Assembly: GCF_024764775.1 (NCBI RefSeq)
Contig: NZ_JALIGC010000038.1
Coordinates: forward strand, 62,001-126,000
Source: Scandinavium manionii
Lineage (GTDB): Bacteria > Pseudomonadota > Gammaproteobacteria > Enterobacterales > Enterobacteriaceae
Reading direction: 5' to 3'
DNA length: 64,000 nucleotides
Position numbers and translations under genes: made by a program. Positions 43,582 through 52,655 of this stretch are shown here, piece by piece (the stretch's first letter is position 1; each line of letters starts with the position of its first letter). Under the pieces are notes generated by a model. That model did no database searches, was not told the origin of the DNA, and saw only the letters and a program-made list of their open reading frames with translations.

Positions 43582-44770
43582 ACAGCTCTGGCACTGGCGG
43601 GGCGTGACGTCGCTCGGTGAAATCCGCCAGGGTAGCGTCTGGGCGGAAAATAAAATGGCCGCGATGGCGAGTGCGGGGCGCGACGGGGTCCAGCCATTGT
43701 CACTCACTCGCCGGGCTACCCGAAAATCACACTGGCGGACGCAATACAGCAACGAGCTAATGCAGCAACTGGCCACATTGCTGCAGGCAGGGCTTACGCT
43801 TTCAGAAAGTTTGATGCTGTTGGCAGAGCAGCACCCTGTCGCGCAGTGGCAAGCAATGATGCAGGATCTGGCCCAGCGCCTGGCGCACGGTGAGTCACTC
43901 TCCGACGCCATGCAGCAGTGGCCAGAGGCTTTTCCACCGCTGTACCACACGCTGATCCAGGCCGGAGAAATGACCGGTAAGCTCGATTATTGCTGCGCCC
44001 ATCTTGCCCGTCAGCAGGAAGAACAGAATAAGCTGAGCCAAAAGGTGAAAAAGGCGCTGCGCTATCCGCTGATCATATTGCTACTGGCGCTGTTGGTGGT
44101 AATTGGAATGAGTGCCTTTGTATTGCCGGAGTTTGCCGCCATTTATCGCACCTTTAATACGCCGCTTCCGATGCTGACTCAGATGGTGATGTTGATGTCA
44201 GCCGGAGTACAAAATGGATTACCGCTGATTGGATTACTGGTAACGCTGCCTTTTTTACTGCGCCCTTTTTTGCGACGTAGCCCGCACTGGCAGCGGCTTC
44301 GACCGCAATTGCTGTTAGCGCTTCCGGTGGTGTCCGGACTGATTCGCGGACAAAGACTCAGCCAGATTTATACCGTTCTCGCCTTAACGCAGAACGCCGG
44401 GATCCCTTTTCTGCAAGGGCTGGAAAGCGTGGAAAAGACCCTGACCTGCCCGTGGTGGCGCGATGTTATCCATCAGACCAGCGAATCAATCACCAAGGGC
44501 AGTGCCATCTGGCAGGCAATGGAGCAGCAAAAAATCTTTACGCCGCTGTGTAAGCAGCTGGTCAGAACCGGCGAGGTATCGGGCTCTCTCGATAAAATGC
44601 TCGAGAATCTGGCGCACTATCACAGTGCTACAACGCATCAGCAGGCTGAGAATCTGGCAACGCTACTCGAACCAGTGATGTTACTGGTGACGGGAATTAT
44701 TATCGGAACACTGGTGGTGGCAATGTACCTGCCAATATTTCATCTGGGGGATGCTATCAGTGGAGGGTAA
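43571..44770 (+). CDS. hofC: Type IV pilus inner membrane platform protein HofC (GspF/PilC family)
   Basis: 399 aa (E. coli 400). Two T2SSF helical domains (about 65-190 and 270-390) and three membrane segments, including YPLIILLLALLVVIGMSAFVLP and the C-terminal LLVTGIIIGTLVVAMYLPIF. It forms the platform on which HofB acts. The prepilin peptidase, secretin and alignment genes are not in the window. Confidence 0.94.
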   Translation: MASKQLWHWRGVTSLGEIRQGSVWAENKMAAMASAGRDGVQPLSLTRRATRKSHWRTQYSNELMQQLATLLQAGLTLSESLMLLAEQHPVAQWQAMMQDLAQRLAHGESLSDAMQQWPEAFPPLYHTLIQAGEMTGKLDYCCAHLARQQEEQNKLSQKVKKALRYPLIILLLALLVVIGMSAFVLPEFAAIYRTFNTPLPMLTQMVMLMSAGVQNGLPLIGLLVTLPFLLRPFLRRSPHWQRLRPQLLLALPVVSGLIRGQRLSQIYTVLALTQNAGIPFLQGLESVEKTLTCPWWRDVIHQTSESITKGSAIWQAMEQQKIFTPLCKQLVRTGEVSGSLDKMLENLAHYHSATTHQQAENLATLLEPVMLLVTGIIIGTLVVAMYLPIFHLGDAISGG

Positions 44771-44797
44771 TCGCTGGCGCAAGATACGCCAGCGATT
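44769..44797. terminator. Hairpin between hofC and guaC
   Basis: 11-bp arms AATCGCTGGCG and CGCCAGCGATT between convergent genes, without a T run on either side. Confidence 0.55.
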
Positions 44798-44804
44798 CAC
44801 GGCA

Positions 44805-45848
44805 TTACAAGCTGTTGAACACGCGGTTCTCTTGTTCCTGAACGCGGATAAAGGTCGTACGTTTGGTCAGCTCTTTCAGGCGTGATGCACCGACGTAGGT
44901 GCATGCAGAGCGCAGGCCACCGAGGACATCACGGGCGGTATTTTCTACCGGGCCACGCAGTGCCAGCTTAACGGTTTTACCTTCTGCCGCGCGGTATTTA
45001 GCAACACCACCAACGTGACGATTCATCGCAGACTCGGAGCTCATACCGTAGAACAGCATGAATTTTTCGCCATTCTCTTCAACTACAGTGCCGCCGCTTT
45101 CTTCATGACCGGCCAGCATACCGCCCAGCATCACGAAATCAGCACCGCCGCCAAAAGCTTTCGCTACGTCGCCCGGAGTCGTACAGCCGCCATCACTGAC
45201 GATCTGACCGCCGAGGCCGTGTGCCGCATCGGCACATTCGATAACAGCAGACAGCTGCGGGTAGCCAACGCCCGTTTTTACACGGGTGGTGCAAACGGAA
45301 CCAGGACCAATACCGACTTTCACGATGTCAGCGCCAGCCAGGATCAGCTCTTCACACATCTCACCGGTAACGACGTTACCCGCACAGATGGTTTTGGTCG
45401 GCCAGGCTTCACGCGCTTTAATCAGGAACTGAACGAAGTGTTCGGAATAACCGTTCGCCACGTCGATGCAGACGAAGTTCAGCGCAGAATGCAGATTGAG
45501 AATCTGCTTGGTTTTTTCGAAATCCGCGTCGGACGTACCGGTAGAAACCATTACGTGTTTCAGCACATCTTCAGACACGCTGCCAGCGAAAACTTTCCAG
45601 TCTTCAACGGAATAGTGTTTGTGCACGGCGGTCAGAATACCGAAGGATGCCAGGGCTTTCGCCATTGCGAATGTGCCAACTGTATCCATATTTGCAGCAA
45701 TGATTGGAACGCCAGACCATTTCTGACCAGAATGCTTAAAGGTGTATTCGCGTTCCAGTTCAACTTCGGAACGACTTTTGAGGGTAGAGCGTTTAGGGCG
45801 GATAAGAACGTCTTTAAAACCTAACTTCAGATCTTCTTCGATACGCAT
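44805..45848 (-). CDS. guaC: GMP reductase
   Basis: 347 aa, same as E. coli. NADPH-dependent conversion of GMP to IMP for purine interconversion. The IMPDH/GMPR fold has catalytic Cys186 in VGIGPGSVCTTR, the ligand loops NFVCIDVANGYSE and DGGCTTPGDVAKAFGGGADFVMLGG. Ribosome site AGGAATCC before the ATG. Divergent from coaE with 228 bp between; no gene or definite operator was seen in that gap. Confidence 0.96.
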   Translation of the reverse strand: MRIEEDLKLGFKDVLIRPKRSTLKSRSEVELEREYTFKHSGQKWSGVPIIAANMDTVGTFAMAKALASFGILTAVHKHYSVEDWKVFAGSVSEDVLKHVMVSTGTSDADFEKTKQILNLHSALNFVCIDVANGYSEHFVQFLIKAREAWPTKTICAGNVVTGEMCEELILAGADIVKVGIGPGSVCTTRVKTGVGYPQLSAVIECADAAHGLGGQIVSDGGCTTPGDVAKAFGGGADFVMLGGMLAGHEESGGTVVEENGEKFMLFYGMSSESAMNRHVGGVAKYRAAEGKTVKLALRGPVENTARDVLGGLRSACTYVGASRLKELTKRTTFIRVQEQENRVFNSL

Positions 45849-46076
45849 GTACGGATTCCTGGGGTTAGAGGCAAAAATGGACTAAGCACAACTCCAGTGA
45901 CGTTATCATACGCAGTAATCATCCCTTCGCAAGACTGCGATTTTCACTTTTTTTACGCTACAATCGTACAAATTTACCTGGTGAACAGCGATTTTAACGT
46001 TTGTCATTTTGGTCACCGTAAAGCTTAAATTTAACCGGTTGATTTGTAGCGGTAATTATTCACAGGATAGGATGGT

Positions 46077-46697
46077 ATGAGGTATACAGTCGCGTTAACA
46101 GGCGGCATCGGGAGCGGAAAAAGTACCGTTGCGAATGCCTTTGCCGACTTAGGTATTAACGTTATTGATGCCGATATCATCGCTCGTCAGGTTGTCGAAC
46201 CCGGAACGCCGGCGTTACAGGCCATTGTCAGCCACTTTGGCGATACGCTACGCTTGCCCGATGGCAGCCTGAATCGTCGACAACTACGGGAGCGTATTTT
46301 CGCTAATCCCGCAGAGAAATCCTGGCTTAATGCCCTTCTTCACCCCCTGATCCAGCAGGAAACACAGCGTCAGATGCAGCAGGCAACTTCGCCTTATGTT
46401 CTGTGGGTGGTTCCACTGTTGGTGGAAAATCAGCTCTGGAAAAAAGCTGACCGGGTGTTGGTGGTCGATGTTTCTGAGGAAACGCAGCTCCAGCGCACGA
46501 TGCAGCGCGATAATGTGTCAGAGGCACATGCAAAACAGATCCTAGCCGCCCAGGTCACGCGCGAACAGCGCCTCGCCGTGGCGGACGACGTTATTGATAA
46601 CAACGGCGCACCAGATGCCATCGCATTGGATGTAGCCCGCCTTCACGCCCGCTATCTGAAGCTGGCGCATCAGGCCGATTCACAGGAAAAATCGTAA
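46077..46697 (+). CDS. coaE: Dephospho-CoA kinase
   Basis: 206 aa, same as E. coli. Last step of CoA synthesis: ATP-dependent 3'-phosphorylation of dephospho-CoA. P-loop LTGGIGSGKST at residues 8-18; DADIIAR and LVENQLW motifs fit the family. It starts the coaE-zapD-yacG operon; the TAA stop overlaps the zapD ATG by one base. Confidence 0.97.
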   Translation: MRYTVALTGGIGSGKSTVANAFADLGINVIDADIIARQVVEPGTPALQAIVSHFGDTLRLPDGSLNRRQLRERIFANPAEKSWLNALLHPLIQQETQRQMQQATSPYVLWVVPLLVENQLWKKADRVLVVDVSEETQLQRTMQRDNVSEAHAKQILAAQVTREQRLAVADDVIDNNGAPDAIALDVARLHARYLKLAHQADSQEKS

Positions 46698-47440
46698 TGC
46701 ACACCCACGTCCTCTTTGAACATCCCCTGAATGAGAAAATGCGCACCTGGCTTCGCATTGAGTTCCTGATTCAGCAACTGAATTGCAACCTGCCAGTACG
46801 CGATCACGCCAGCGCATTGCATTTTTTTAGAAATATTGGGGACTTACTGGATGTGTTCGAACGCGGTGAGGTTCGTACAGATTTACTGAAAGAGCTGGAG
46901 CGCCAGCAGCGCAAACTGAAGCAGTGGGATGAAGTCCCTGGCGTCGATAAAAGCCGCATTGAATCCCTACGCCAGCAGTTGAAAAACAGCAGCGGCATTC
47001 TTATGACTGCCCCGCGCGTGGGTCAGCTTTTGCGCGAAGACAAACTGATTGCTCTGGTCCGCCAGCGTCTGAGCATTCCCGGTGGCTGCTGTAGCTTTGA
47101 TTTACCGACGCTGCACATCTGGCTGCATGCCCCACAGTCGAAGCGCGACGCGCAGGTAACGCATTGGCTGGAAAGCCTTGAGCCGATGAATCAAGCGCTG
47201 ACGCTTATCGTCGATCTGATCCGTAACTCTGCGGCGTTCCGCAAGCAAACCAGCCTGAATGGTTTCTTCCAGGATAACGGCGAAGATGCCGATCTTCTGC
47301 GTCTCCAGCTGGTGCTTGACGATCAGCTGTATCCACAAATCTCCGGCCACAAGAGCCGTTTTGCCATCCGTTTCCTGCCTCTGGACAGCGAAAATGGCAC
47401 CGTGCCAGAGCGTCTGGATTTCGAACTGGCTTGTTGTTAA
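46697..47440 (+). CDS. zapD: Cell division protein ZapD (FtsZ-associated)
   Basis: 247 aa, same as E. coli. It crosslinks FtsZ filaments by binding the FtsZ C-terminal tail. Mostly helical N-terminal part, then a beta-rich strap domain; the conserved FEHPLNEKMRTWLRIEFLI N-terminus is intact. FtsZ with an unaltered C-terminal peptide is encoded in this same window. Translationally coupled to coaE. Confidence 0.95.
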   Translation: MHTHVLFEHPLNEKMRTWLRIEFLIQQLNCNLPVRDHASALHFFRNIGDLLDVFERGEVRTDLLKELERQQRKLKQWDEVPGVDKSRIESLRQQLKNSSGILMTAPRVGQLLREDKLIALVRQRLSIPGGCCSFDLPTLHIWLHAPQSKRDAQVTHWLESLEPMNQALTLIVDLIRNSAAFRKQTSLNGFFQDNGEDADLLRLQLVLDDQLYPQISGHKSRFAIRFLPLDSENGTVPERLDFELACC

Positions 47441-47449
47441 GGAATCATC

Positions 47450-47644
47450 ATGAGCGACGTGATTAACGTAAACTGCCCCACCTGCGGCAAAACCATCATC
47501 TGGGGCGAACAGAGTCCGTTTCGCCCCTTCTGCTGCAAACGCTGCCAGCTGATTGATTTAGGTGAGTGGGCCGCCGAAGAGAAGCGGATCCCAAGCAGCG
47601 GCGATCTGTCTGAGAGCGACGACTGGAGCGAAGAGCAGATTTAA
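47450..47644 (+). CDS. yacG: DNA gyrase inhibitor YacG, zinc-binding
   Basis: 64 aa. A zinc ribbon is formed by Cys9, Cys12, Cys28 and Cys32 (NCPTCGK and CCKRC), with an acidic C-terminal tail (SESDDWSEEQI). E. coli YacG binds GyrB and blocks DNA binding by gyrase. It is last in the coaE operon and overlaps the mutT stop by 4 bp tail to tail. Confidence 0.95.
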   Translation: MSDVINVNCPTCGKTIIWGEQSPFRPFCCKRCQLIDLGEWAAEEKRIPSSGDLSESDDWSEEQI

Positions 47645-48033
47645 GCCTGCGCTATCAGTTTGGCAATAACCGGTTCGTTGGCAGGTGGAAACTCTTCCGC
47701 CAACAGATCTTTCTGTGCGACCCAACGTCCCGGTTGACCCTCTTTCCCCCAAGGCTCGCCCTGCCAGCTATCCACCAGCCAGAACCACAGCGTGATATGC
47801 CGGTCCGGAAATTCAAACTCCAGCTTATCAAACAGCATTGCAGATTCCGGCAAGATCCCCACTTCTTCGAATAACTCTCGTGCCAGTGCCAGCTCCGGGC
47901 TTTCACCTTCTTCAATCTTTCCACCCGGGAATTCCCACATGTTTGCCATATGCGCATCGGCGGCACGCTGGGTGATAAAAATTTCGCCCGCGGCGTTACG
48001 CAGGATCCCGGTTGAAATTTGCAGTTTTTTCAT
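47641..48033 (-). CDS. mutT: 8-oxo-dGTP diphosphatase MutT
   Basis: 130 aa (E. coli 129). It removes 8-oxo-dGTP from the nucleotide pool, preventing A:T to C:G changes. The full Nudix box GGKIEEGESPELALARELFEEVGI is present (split by position: Gly, Glu, then REL-EE-G). The start at 48033 gives the family N-terminus MKKLQIS; an in-frame ATG at 48042 adds three residues. It is separated from secA by a terminator. The sequence is less conserved than its neighbours. Confidence 0.95.
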   Translation of the reverse strand: MKKLQISTGILRNAAGEIFITQRAADAHMANMWEFPGGKIEEGESPELALARELFEEVGILPESAMLFDKLEFEFPDRHITLWFWLVDSWQGEPWGKEGQPGRWVAQKDLLAEEFPPANEPVIAKLIAQA

Positions 48034-48046
48034 TGTCTTCATTCCA

Positions 48047-48074
48047 TAAAAAAGGCGCTGTCACCAGCGCCTTT
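48047..48074 (-). terminator. Rho-independent terminator after secA
   Basis: Minus strand AAAGGCGCTG-gtga-CAGCGCCTTTTTTAT, just before mutT. Confidence 0.9.
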
Positions 48075-48103
48075 GTTTCGCAGATCTGAGTGTTTAGCAG
48101 AGC

Positions 48104-50806
48104 TTAGTTGATACGGCCATGGCACTGCTTATATTTTTTTCCTGAACCACACGGACACGGATCGTTGCGACCGACTTTACGCTCGCCGGTTTGGGCTGCC
48201 AGCTCTTCGGAGACGGCGGTGTTGTCATCCGCATGGCTAAGCTGTTGCATCTGTGCCAGACGCTCAGCTTCTTCACGACGCTGTTCTTCCATCGCTTCGA
48301 CTTCTTCCGGCATACGCACCTGCACTTTACACAGGGTGCTGATCACTTCATATTTCAGTGTTTCGAGCATGGCCGCAAACATGGAGAACGATTCGCGCTT
48401 GTACTCCTGCTTAGGATCTTTCTGCGCATAGCCGCGCAGATGGATGCCCTGACGCAGGTAGTCCATCGCTGCCAGGTGCTCTTTCCAGAGGGAGTCGAGC
48501 GTCTGCAGCATTACACCTTTCTCGAAGTGGCGCATCATTTCGGTACCAACCACTTCTTCTTTACGCTGATAGACTTCGATTCCACTCTGCAGAATGCGCT
48601 CACGCAGTGTTTCTTCGTGCAGATCCGGTTCTTTATCCAGCCACTCTTTGATTGGCATGTCGAGGTCGAAATCGTTTTTCAAGCGTTCCTGCAGGCCTTC
48701 GACATCCCACATTTCTTCCAGAGACTGTGGCGGAATGTGCGCATCGATGGTGGTTTTGAACACGTCTTCACGAATGCTGGCGATGGTTTCGCTCACATCA
48801 GACACGTCCAGCAGTTCGTTACGCTGGGAGTAGATCGCGCGACGCTGATCGTTTGCCACATCATCATATTCCAGCAGCTGCTTACGAATATCGAAGTTAC
48901 GGCTTTCCACTTTACGCTGTGCGTTGGCAATCGCTTTGGTCACCCACGGATGCTCAATCGCTTCGCCAGGCTTCATACCCAGTTTACGCATCATGCCGGA
49001 AACGCGATCGGAGGCGAAGATACGCATCAGGGCATCTTCCATCGACAGGTAGAAGCGGGAAGAACCAGCGTCCCCCTGACGACCTGCACGACCACGCAGC
49101 TGGTTATCAATACGGCGAGATTCGTGACGCTCAGTACCAATGATATGCAGACCGCCGGATGCCAGAACAGCATCGTGACGCACCTGCCAGTCCGCTTTAA
49201 TCTGGGCTACTTTCTCAGGAGTTGGCTCTTCCAGAGCAGCAACTTCTTCCTGCCAGCTACCGCCCAACACGATATCCGTACCACGGCCCGCCATGTTGGT
49301 TGCGATAGTCACCGACGCCGGATAACCCGCCTGAGCAACGATACCTGCTTCGTTGGCGTGGAATTTGGCGTTCAGCACGTTGTGCTTGATACCCGCCTTG
49401 GTCAGCTCGTTTGAAACCACTTCGGATTTCTCGATGGAGATGGTCCCCACCAGTACTGGCTGGCCGTTAGCGGTACGCTCTTTAATGTCTTCGATAATCG
49501 CGCCGATTTTGTCCAATTCGGTCATGTAGACCAGGTCCGGCATATCTTTACGGATCATTGGACGGTTGGTTGGCACCACGATGGTGTCGAGTTTATAGAT
49601 GGAGCTGAACTCGAACGCTTCGGTATCCGCAGTACCTGTCATACCCGCCAGTTTTTCATACAGACGGAAGTAGTTCTGGAAGGTAATAGAAGCCAGGGTC
49701 TGGTTTTCGTTCTGAATATCCACGCCTTCTTTGGCTTCAACCGCCTGATGCAGACCGTCAGACCAGCGACGACCCTGCATGGTACGACCGGTGTGTTCAT
49801 CGACGATGATCACTTCGCCATCTTTCACGATGTAGTCGACATCACGGGTGAACAGCACGTGGGCACGCAGCGCGGCGGTCACGTGGTGCATCAGCATGAT
49901 GTTGGTCGGCGAGTACAGGGACTCACCTTCTTCCATGATGCCTTCGCGAACCAGCAGCTCTTCGACCAGCACTAGACCACGTTCGGTGATGTTTACCTGA
50001 CGCGATTTCTCATCCACGGAGAAGTGGCCTTCACCCTGGAAGGTATCGGAGTCTTCTTTTTCCTGACGGATCAAATGCGGGATAATTTTATTTACCTGCT
50101 TGTACATCTCGGAGCTGTCTTCAGCCGGGCCGGAGATGATAAGCGGGGTACGAGCTTCATCGATGAGGATTGAATCCACTTCATCGACCAATGCGTAATG
50201 CAGTTTGCGCTGAACGCGTTCATCAGGGCTGAATGCCATGTTATCGCGCAGGTAGTCGAAACCGTATTCGTTGTTGGTACCGTAAGTGATGTCGGCGGCG
50301 TACGCTTCACGCTTCGCAGGAGCGGGCATACCGGACATGTTTACCGCAACGCTCATCCCCAGGAACTCAAACAGCGGACGGTTGTTTTCAGCATCACGCT
50401 GTGCCAGATAGTCGTTGACGGTGACCACGTGAACACCTTTACCTGACAGGGCATTGACGTACGCAGGCAGCGTTGCGGTCAGGGTTTTACCTTCACCGGT
50501 ACGCATTTCCGCGATGCAGCGGTCATTCAGAACCATACCGCCGAGCAGCTGTACGTCAAAGTGACGCATGCCGAAGACACGTTTACTGGCTTCACGGACG
50601 ACCGCGAAAGCTTCTGGGATCAGGCTTTCTACGGTTGCGCCTTTTTCCAGACGTTCACGGAATTCGTTGGTTTTTGCTTTCAGCTCGTCATCAGAGAGCT
50701 TTTCCAGCGCAGGTTCCATGGCATTGATTTGAACAACGGTTTTGCGCATACGACGCAGTGTACGATCGTTACGGCTACCGAAAACTTTGGTCAATAAATT
50801 AAGCAT
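48104..50806 (-). CDS. secA: Preprotein translocase ATPase SecA
   Basis: 900 aa (E. coli 901). Drives secretory proteins through SecYEG. Walker A AEMRTGEGKTLTA, DEAD-like VDEVDSILIDEA, IRA and helical scaffold regions are present, and the C-terminal zinc site CPCGSGKKYKQCH that binds SecB and lipids. The ATG at 50806 gives MLNLLTKVFGSRND, matching the family; an in-frame ATG at 50848 would add 14 residues but has no ribosome site. Translation is controlled by SecM, whose stop lies 61 bp upstream; CTCCGC/GCGGGG pairing (about 50823-50840) could fold the leader. Confidence 0.97.
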   Translation of the reverse strand: MLNLLTKVFGSRNDRTLRRMRKTVVQINAMEPALEKLSDDELKAKTNEFRERLEKGATVESLIPEAFAVVREASKRVFGMRHFDVQLLGGMVLNDRCIAEMRTGEGKTLTATLPAYVNALSGKGVHVVTVNDYLAQRDAENNRPLFEFLGMSVAVNMSGMPAPAKREAYAADITYGTNNEYGFDYLRDNMAFSPDERVQRKLHYALVDEVDSILIDEARTPLIISGPAEDSSEMYKQVNKIIPHLIRQEKEDSDTFQGEGHFSVDEKSRQVNITERGLVLVEELLVREGIMEEGESLYSPTNIMLMHHVTAALRAHVLFTRDVDYIVKDGEVIIVDEHTGRTMQGRRWSDGLHQAVEAKEGVDIQNENQTLASITFQNYFRLYEKLAGMTGTADTEAFEFSSIYKLDTIVVPTNRPMIRKDMPDLVYMTELDKIGAIIEDIKERTANGQPVLVGTISIEKSEVVSNELTKAGIKHNVLNAKFHANEAGIVAQAGYPASVTIATNMAGRGTDIVLGGSWQEEVAALEEPTPEKVAQIKADWQVRHDAVLASGGLHIIGTERHESRRIDNQLRGRAGRQGDAGSSRFYLSMEDALMRIFASDRVSGMMRKLGMKPGEAIEHPWVTKAIANAQRKVESRNFDIRKQLLEYDDVANDQRRAIYSQRNELLDVSDVSETIASIREDVFKTTIDAHIPPQSLEEMWDVEGLQERLKNDFDLDMPIKEWLDKEPDLHEETLRERILQSGIEVYQRKEEVVGTEMMRHFEKGVMLQTLDSLWKEHLAAMDYLRQGIHLRGYAQKDPKQEYKRESFSMFAAMLETLKYEVISTLCKVQVRMPEEVEAMEEQRREEAERLAQMQQLSHADDNTAVSEELAAQTGERKVGRNDPCPCGSGKKYKQCHGRIN

Positions 50807-50867
50807 AATTAAAATCTCAATCGCCCCGCCATGCGGAGTCTTAGTCATTAGTTGAAGTTTATTTTTT

Positions 50868-51371
50868 TCAGCTAAGGCGTTGAGGTCCGGCGCGGATGCC
50901 GTGTACCTGGCTTACCCAGGCGCTGACAGAAAAAGCTTGATGTGAAATGGGATCAGCGCTGTATGCCACTGAGCGTACGATAACCGGCTGCTGGCTTTCG
51001 CGCATCAGCAGTGCGCTGAGCGTATCCAGCAGGGCGAGGTGATGTACTTCAAGTGGCGCAGACGCTTCTGCGACCGGCAGCGCCTGTGGCGCCATCGCGA
51101 AGGAAAGATGACGAATGACCGTTCGGATGGCGTGCTGATGCCAGTAATCGACGGTAAACGTTGGACGACGGTTGCCTTCCAGTAACGCCAGATGGGTGAA
51201 ACTGACTTTGGTGGTAGCCGTGTGGCTACTGGCGGTTTTGGTCGGTGGCGTGGATTCTGCGGAATTGGCAATCGCAGGCAGGCCGAATCCTGCCGCGACC
51301 ATCCCCAACAGGAGATGCGGCCAGAAATATCGTCTGCCAAACTGTCGCCAGCGCGTCAGTATTCCGTTCAC
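50868..51371 (-). CDS. secM: Secretion monitor SecM, arrest peptide
   Basis: 167 aa (E. coli 170). A long-N-region signal peptide (FWPHLLLGMVAAGFGLPAIA) and a C-terminal ribosome-arrest sequence, FSVSAWVSQVHGIRAGP, at residues 147-163. Arrest is relieved when the signal peptide is pulled by the Sec machinery, so SecA shortage exposes the secA ribosome site. Compared with E. coli, Phe, Trp and GIRAGP are kept, Ile156 is Val, and the PV before Trp is SA. The start is ATG 51371. The segment just before the arrest motif is diverged. Confidence 0.93.
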   Translation of the reverse strand: MNGILTRWRQFGRRYFWPHLLLGMVAAGFGLPAIANSAESTPPTKTASSHTATTKVSFTHLALLEGNRRPTFTVDYWHQHAIRTVIRHLSFAMAPQALPVAEASAPLEVHHLALLDTLSALLMRESQQPVIVRSVAYSADPISHQAFSVSAWVSQVHGIRAGPQRLS

Positions 51372-51560
51372 TTACCTTTTCACCTTGATTGCCAGGCAAC
51401 CCTTCAAAATTTCTAAGCGTTCAGATAGTACCATTAATGGCTCACGCCAGCAGCACGAATGAGGGCAATCCACGCGGAAATATGCTCAGGAAAGCAGCGA
51501 TCGCACACGTCGGGCAAGTGAGAAACAAGAAGAATTGGAGAATGAGGGATTTTCAGAAAC

Positions 51561-51616
51561 TAAAAAGAAAAAACGACTGGCTCCCTGGACGGAGAGAGTA
51601 CCAGGTTACCAGTCGA
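51561..51616 (-). terminator. Terminator at the end of the dcw cluster, after lpxC
   Basis: On the minus strand CGACTGG and CCTGG arms pair with CCAGG and CCAGTCG, and TTTTTTCTTTTT follows. It would end transcripts from the division cluster. The rest of the lpxC-secM gap (51372-51560) should hold the secM promoter; no clear boxes were fixed. Confidence 0.85.
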
Positions 51617-51637
51617 ATTTACAGTTTGGTGTCAGGC

Positions 51638-52555
51638 TTAAGCCAGAACCAATGACGGTGCTTTAAATGCCAGTGGCAGTTCAGCGTCGTCTTCGAAGGT
51701 CACAAACTCCCAGGCTTCCTGTTTGGCCAGGACTGCCTGCAGCAGTTTATTATTCAGTGCGTGACCTGATTTGTACGCGGTGAATGCACCGATGATATTG
51801 TGACCACACATAAAGAGGTCACCGATAGCATCCAGCATTTTGTGGCGTACAAATTCATCTTCAAAGCGCAAACCGTCTTCGTTCAGTACGCGATAATCGT
51901 CAACAACGATGGCACAATCGAAGCTGCCGCCCAGGCACAAACCACGGGACTGCAGATATTCGATATCACGCATGAAACCAAAAGTACGTGCTCGGCTAAT
52001 CTGACGCATGAACGCATCCGCAGAGAAGTTCATAGCATAACGCTGGTTGCTGCCGTCAATCGCTGGATGGTTAAAGTCGATGGTGAAATCCAACGAGAAA
52101 CCATTGAACGGTTTGAATTCAGCCCATTTGTCGCCGTCTTCTACGCGAACCGTGTCTTTAATGCGCACAAATTTCTTCGCACAGTTCAGTTCATCAATGC
52201 CTGCGTCAAGCAGCAGATAAACGAACGGGGCAGCGCTACCGTCCATAATCGGGATTTCCGGCGCATCGACTTCAATCATAATGTTGTCGATACCCAGACC
52301 CGCCAGGGCAGCATTTAAGTGCTCAACCGTTGAAATCCGCACGTCATGCTCGTTGACAAGGCAAGTACAGAGCATGGTATCACGCACAGATTTGGCATCT
52401 GCCGGAAAATCAACCGGTGGATTCAAGTCGGTGCGACGATAGATGACCCCGGTATTTGCCGGCGCAGGGCGCAACGTCAGTGTGACCTTCTTGCCAGTAT
52501 GTAAACCGACACCAGTCGCCTGAACGATACGTTTAAGAGTCCTTTGTTTGATCAT
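51638..52555 (-). CDS. lpxC: UDP-3-O-acyl-N-acetylglucosamine deacetylase
   Basis: 305 aa, same as E. coli. Zinc enzyme of the first committed step of lipid A synthesis. Zinc ligands His79 (TVEHLNAAL), His238 and Asp242 (RHKMLDAIGDL) are intact. The C-terminal LAFKAPSLVLA region, which in E. coli holds the FtsH degradation signal (ending LAXXXXXAVLA-like), is retained in similar form. It lies 100 bp downstream of ftsZ. Confidence 0.97.
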   Translation of the reverse strand: MIKQRTLKRIVQATGVGLHTGKKVTLTLRPAPANTGVIYRRTDLNPPVDFPADAKSVRDTMLCTCLVNEHDVRISTVEHLNAALAGLGIDNIMIEVDAPEIPIMDGSAAPFVYLLLDAGIDELNCAKKFVRIKDTVRVEDGDKWAEFKPFNGFSLDFTIDFNHPAIDGSNQRYAMNFSADAFMRQISRARTFGFMRDIEYLQSRGLCLGGSFDCAIVVDDYRVLNEDGLRFEDEFVRHKMLDAIGDLFMCGHNIIGAFTAYKSGHALNNKLLQAVLAKQEAWEFVTFEDDAELPLAFKAPSLVLA

Positions 52556-52655
52556 CGTATAATCTCGCCAAATTACTTATCCAACCGAAGTGTACTATAC
52601 ATTCGGCAGGCCAGTTTAGCACAAAGAGCGCAGATTCCCAAATTCCAGCTAATTC

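Noticed and set aside
50804..50848. N-terminal extension of SecA from an in-frame ATG at 50848
   Set aside because: No ribosome site before it; the 14 extra residues have no match in known SecA and would overlap the SecM-controlled leader. MLNLLTKVFGS at 50806 is the family start.
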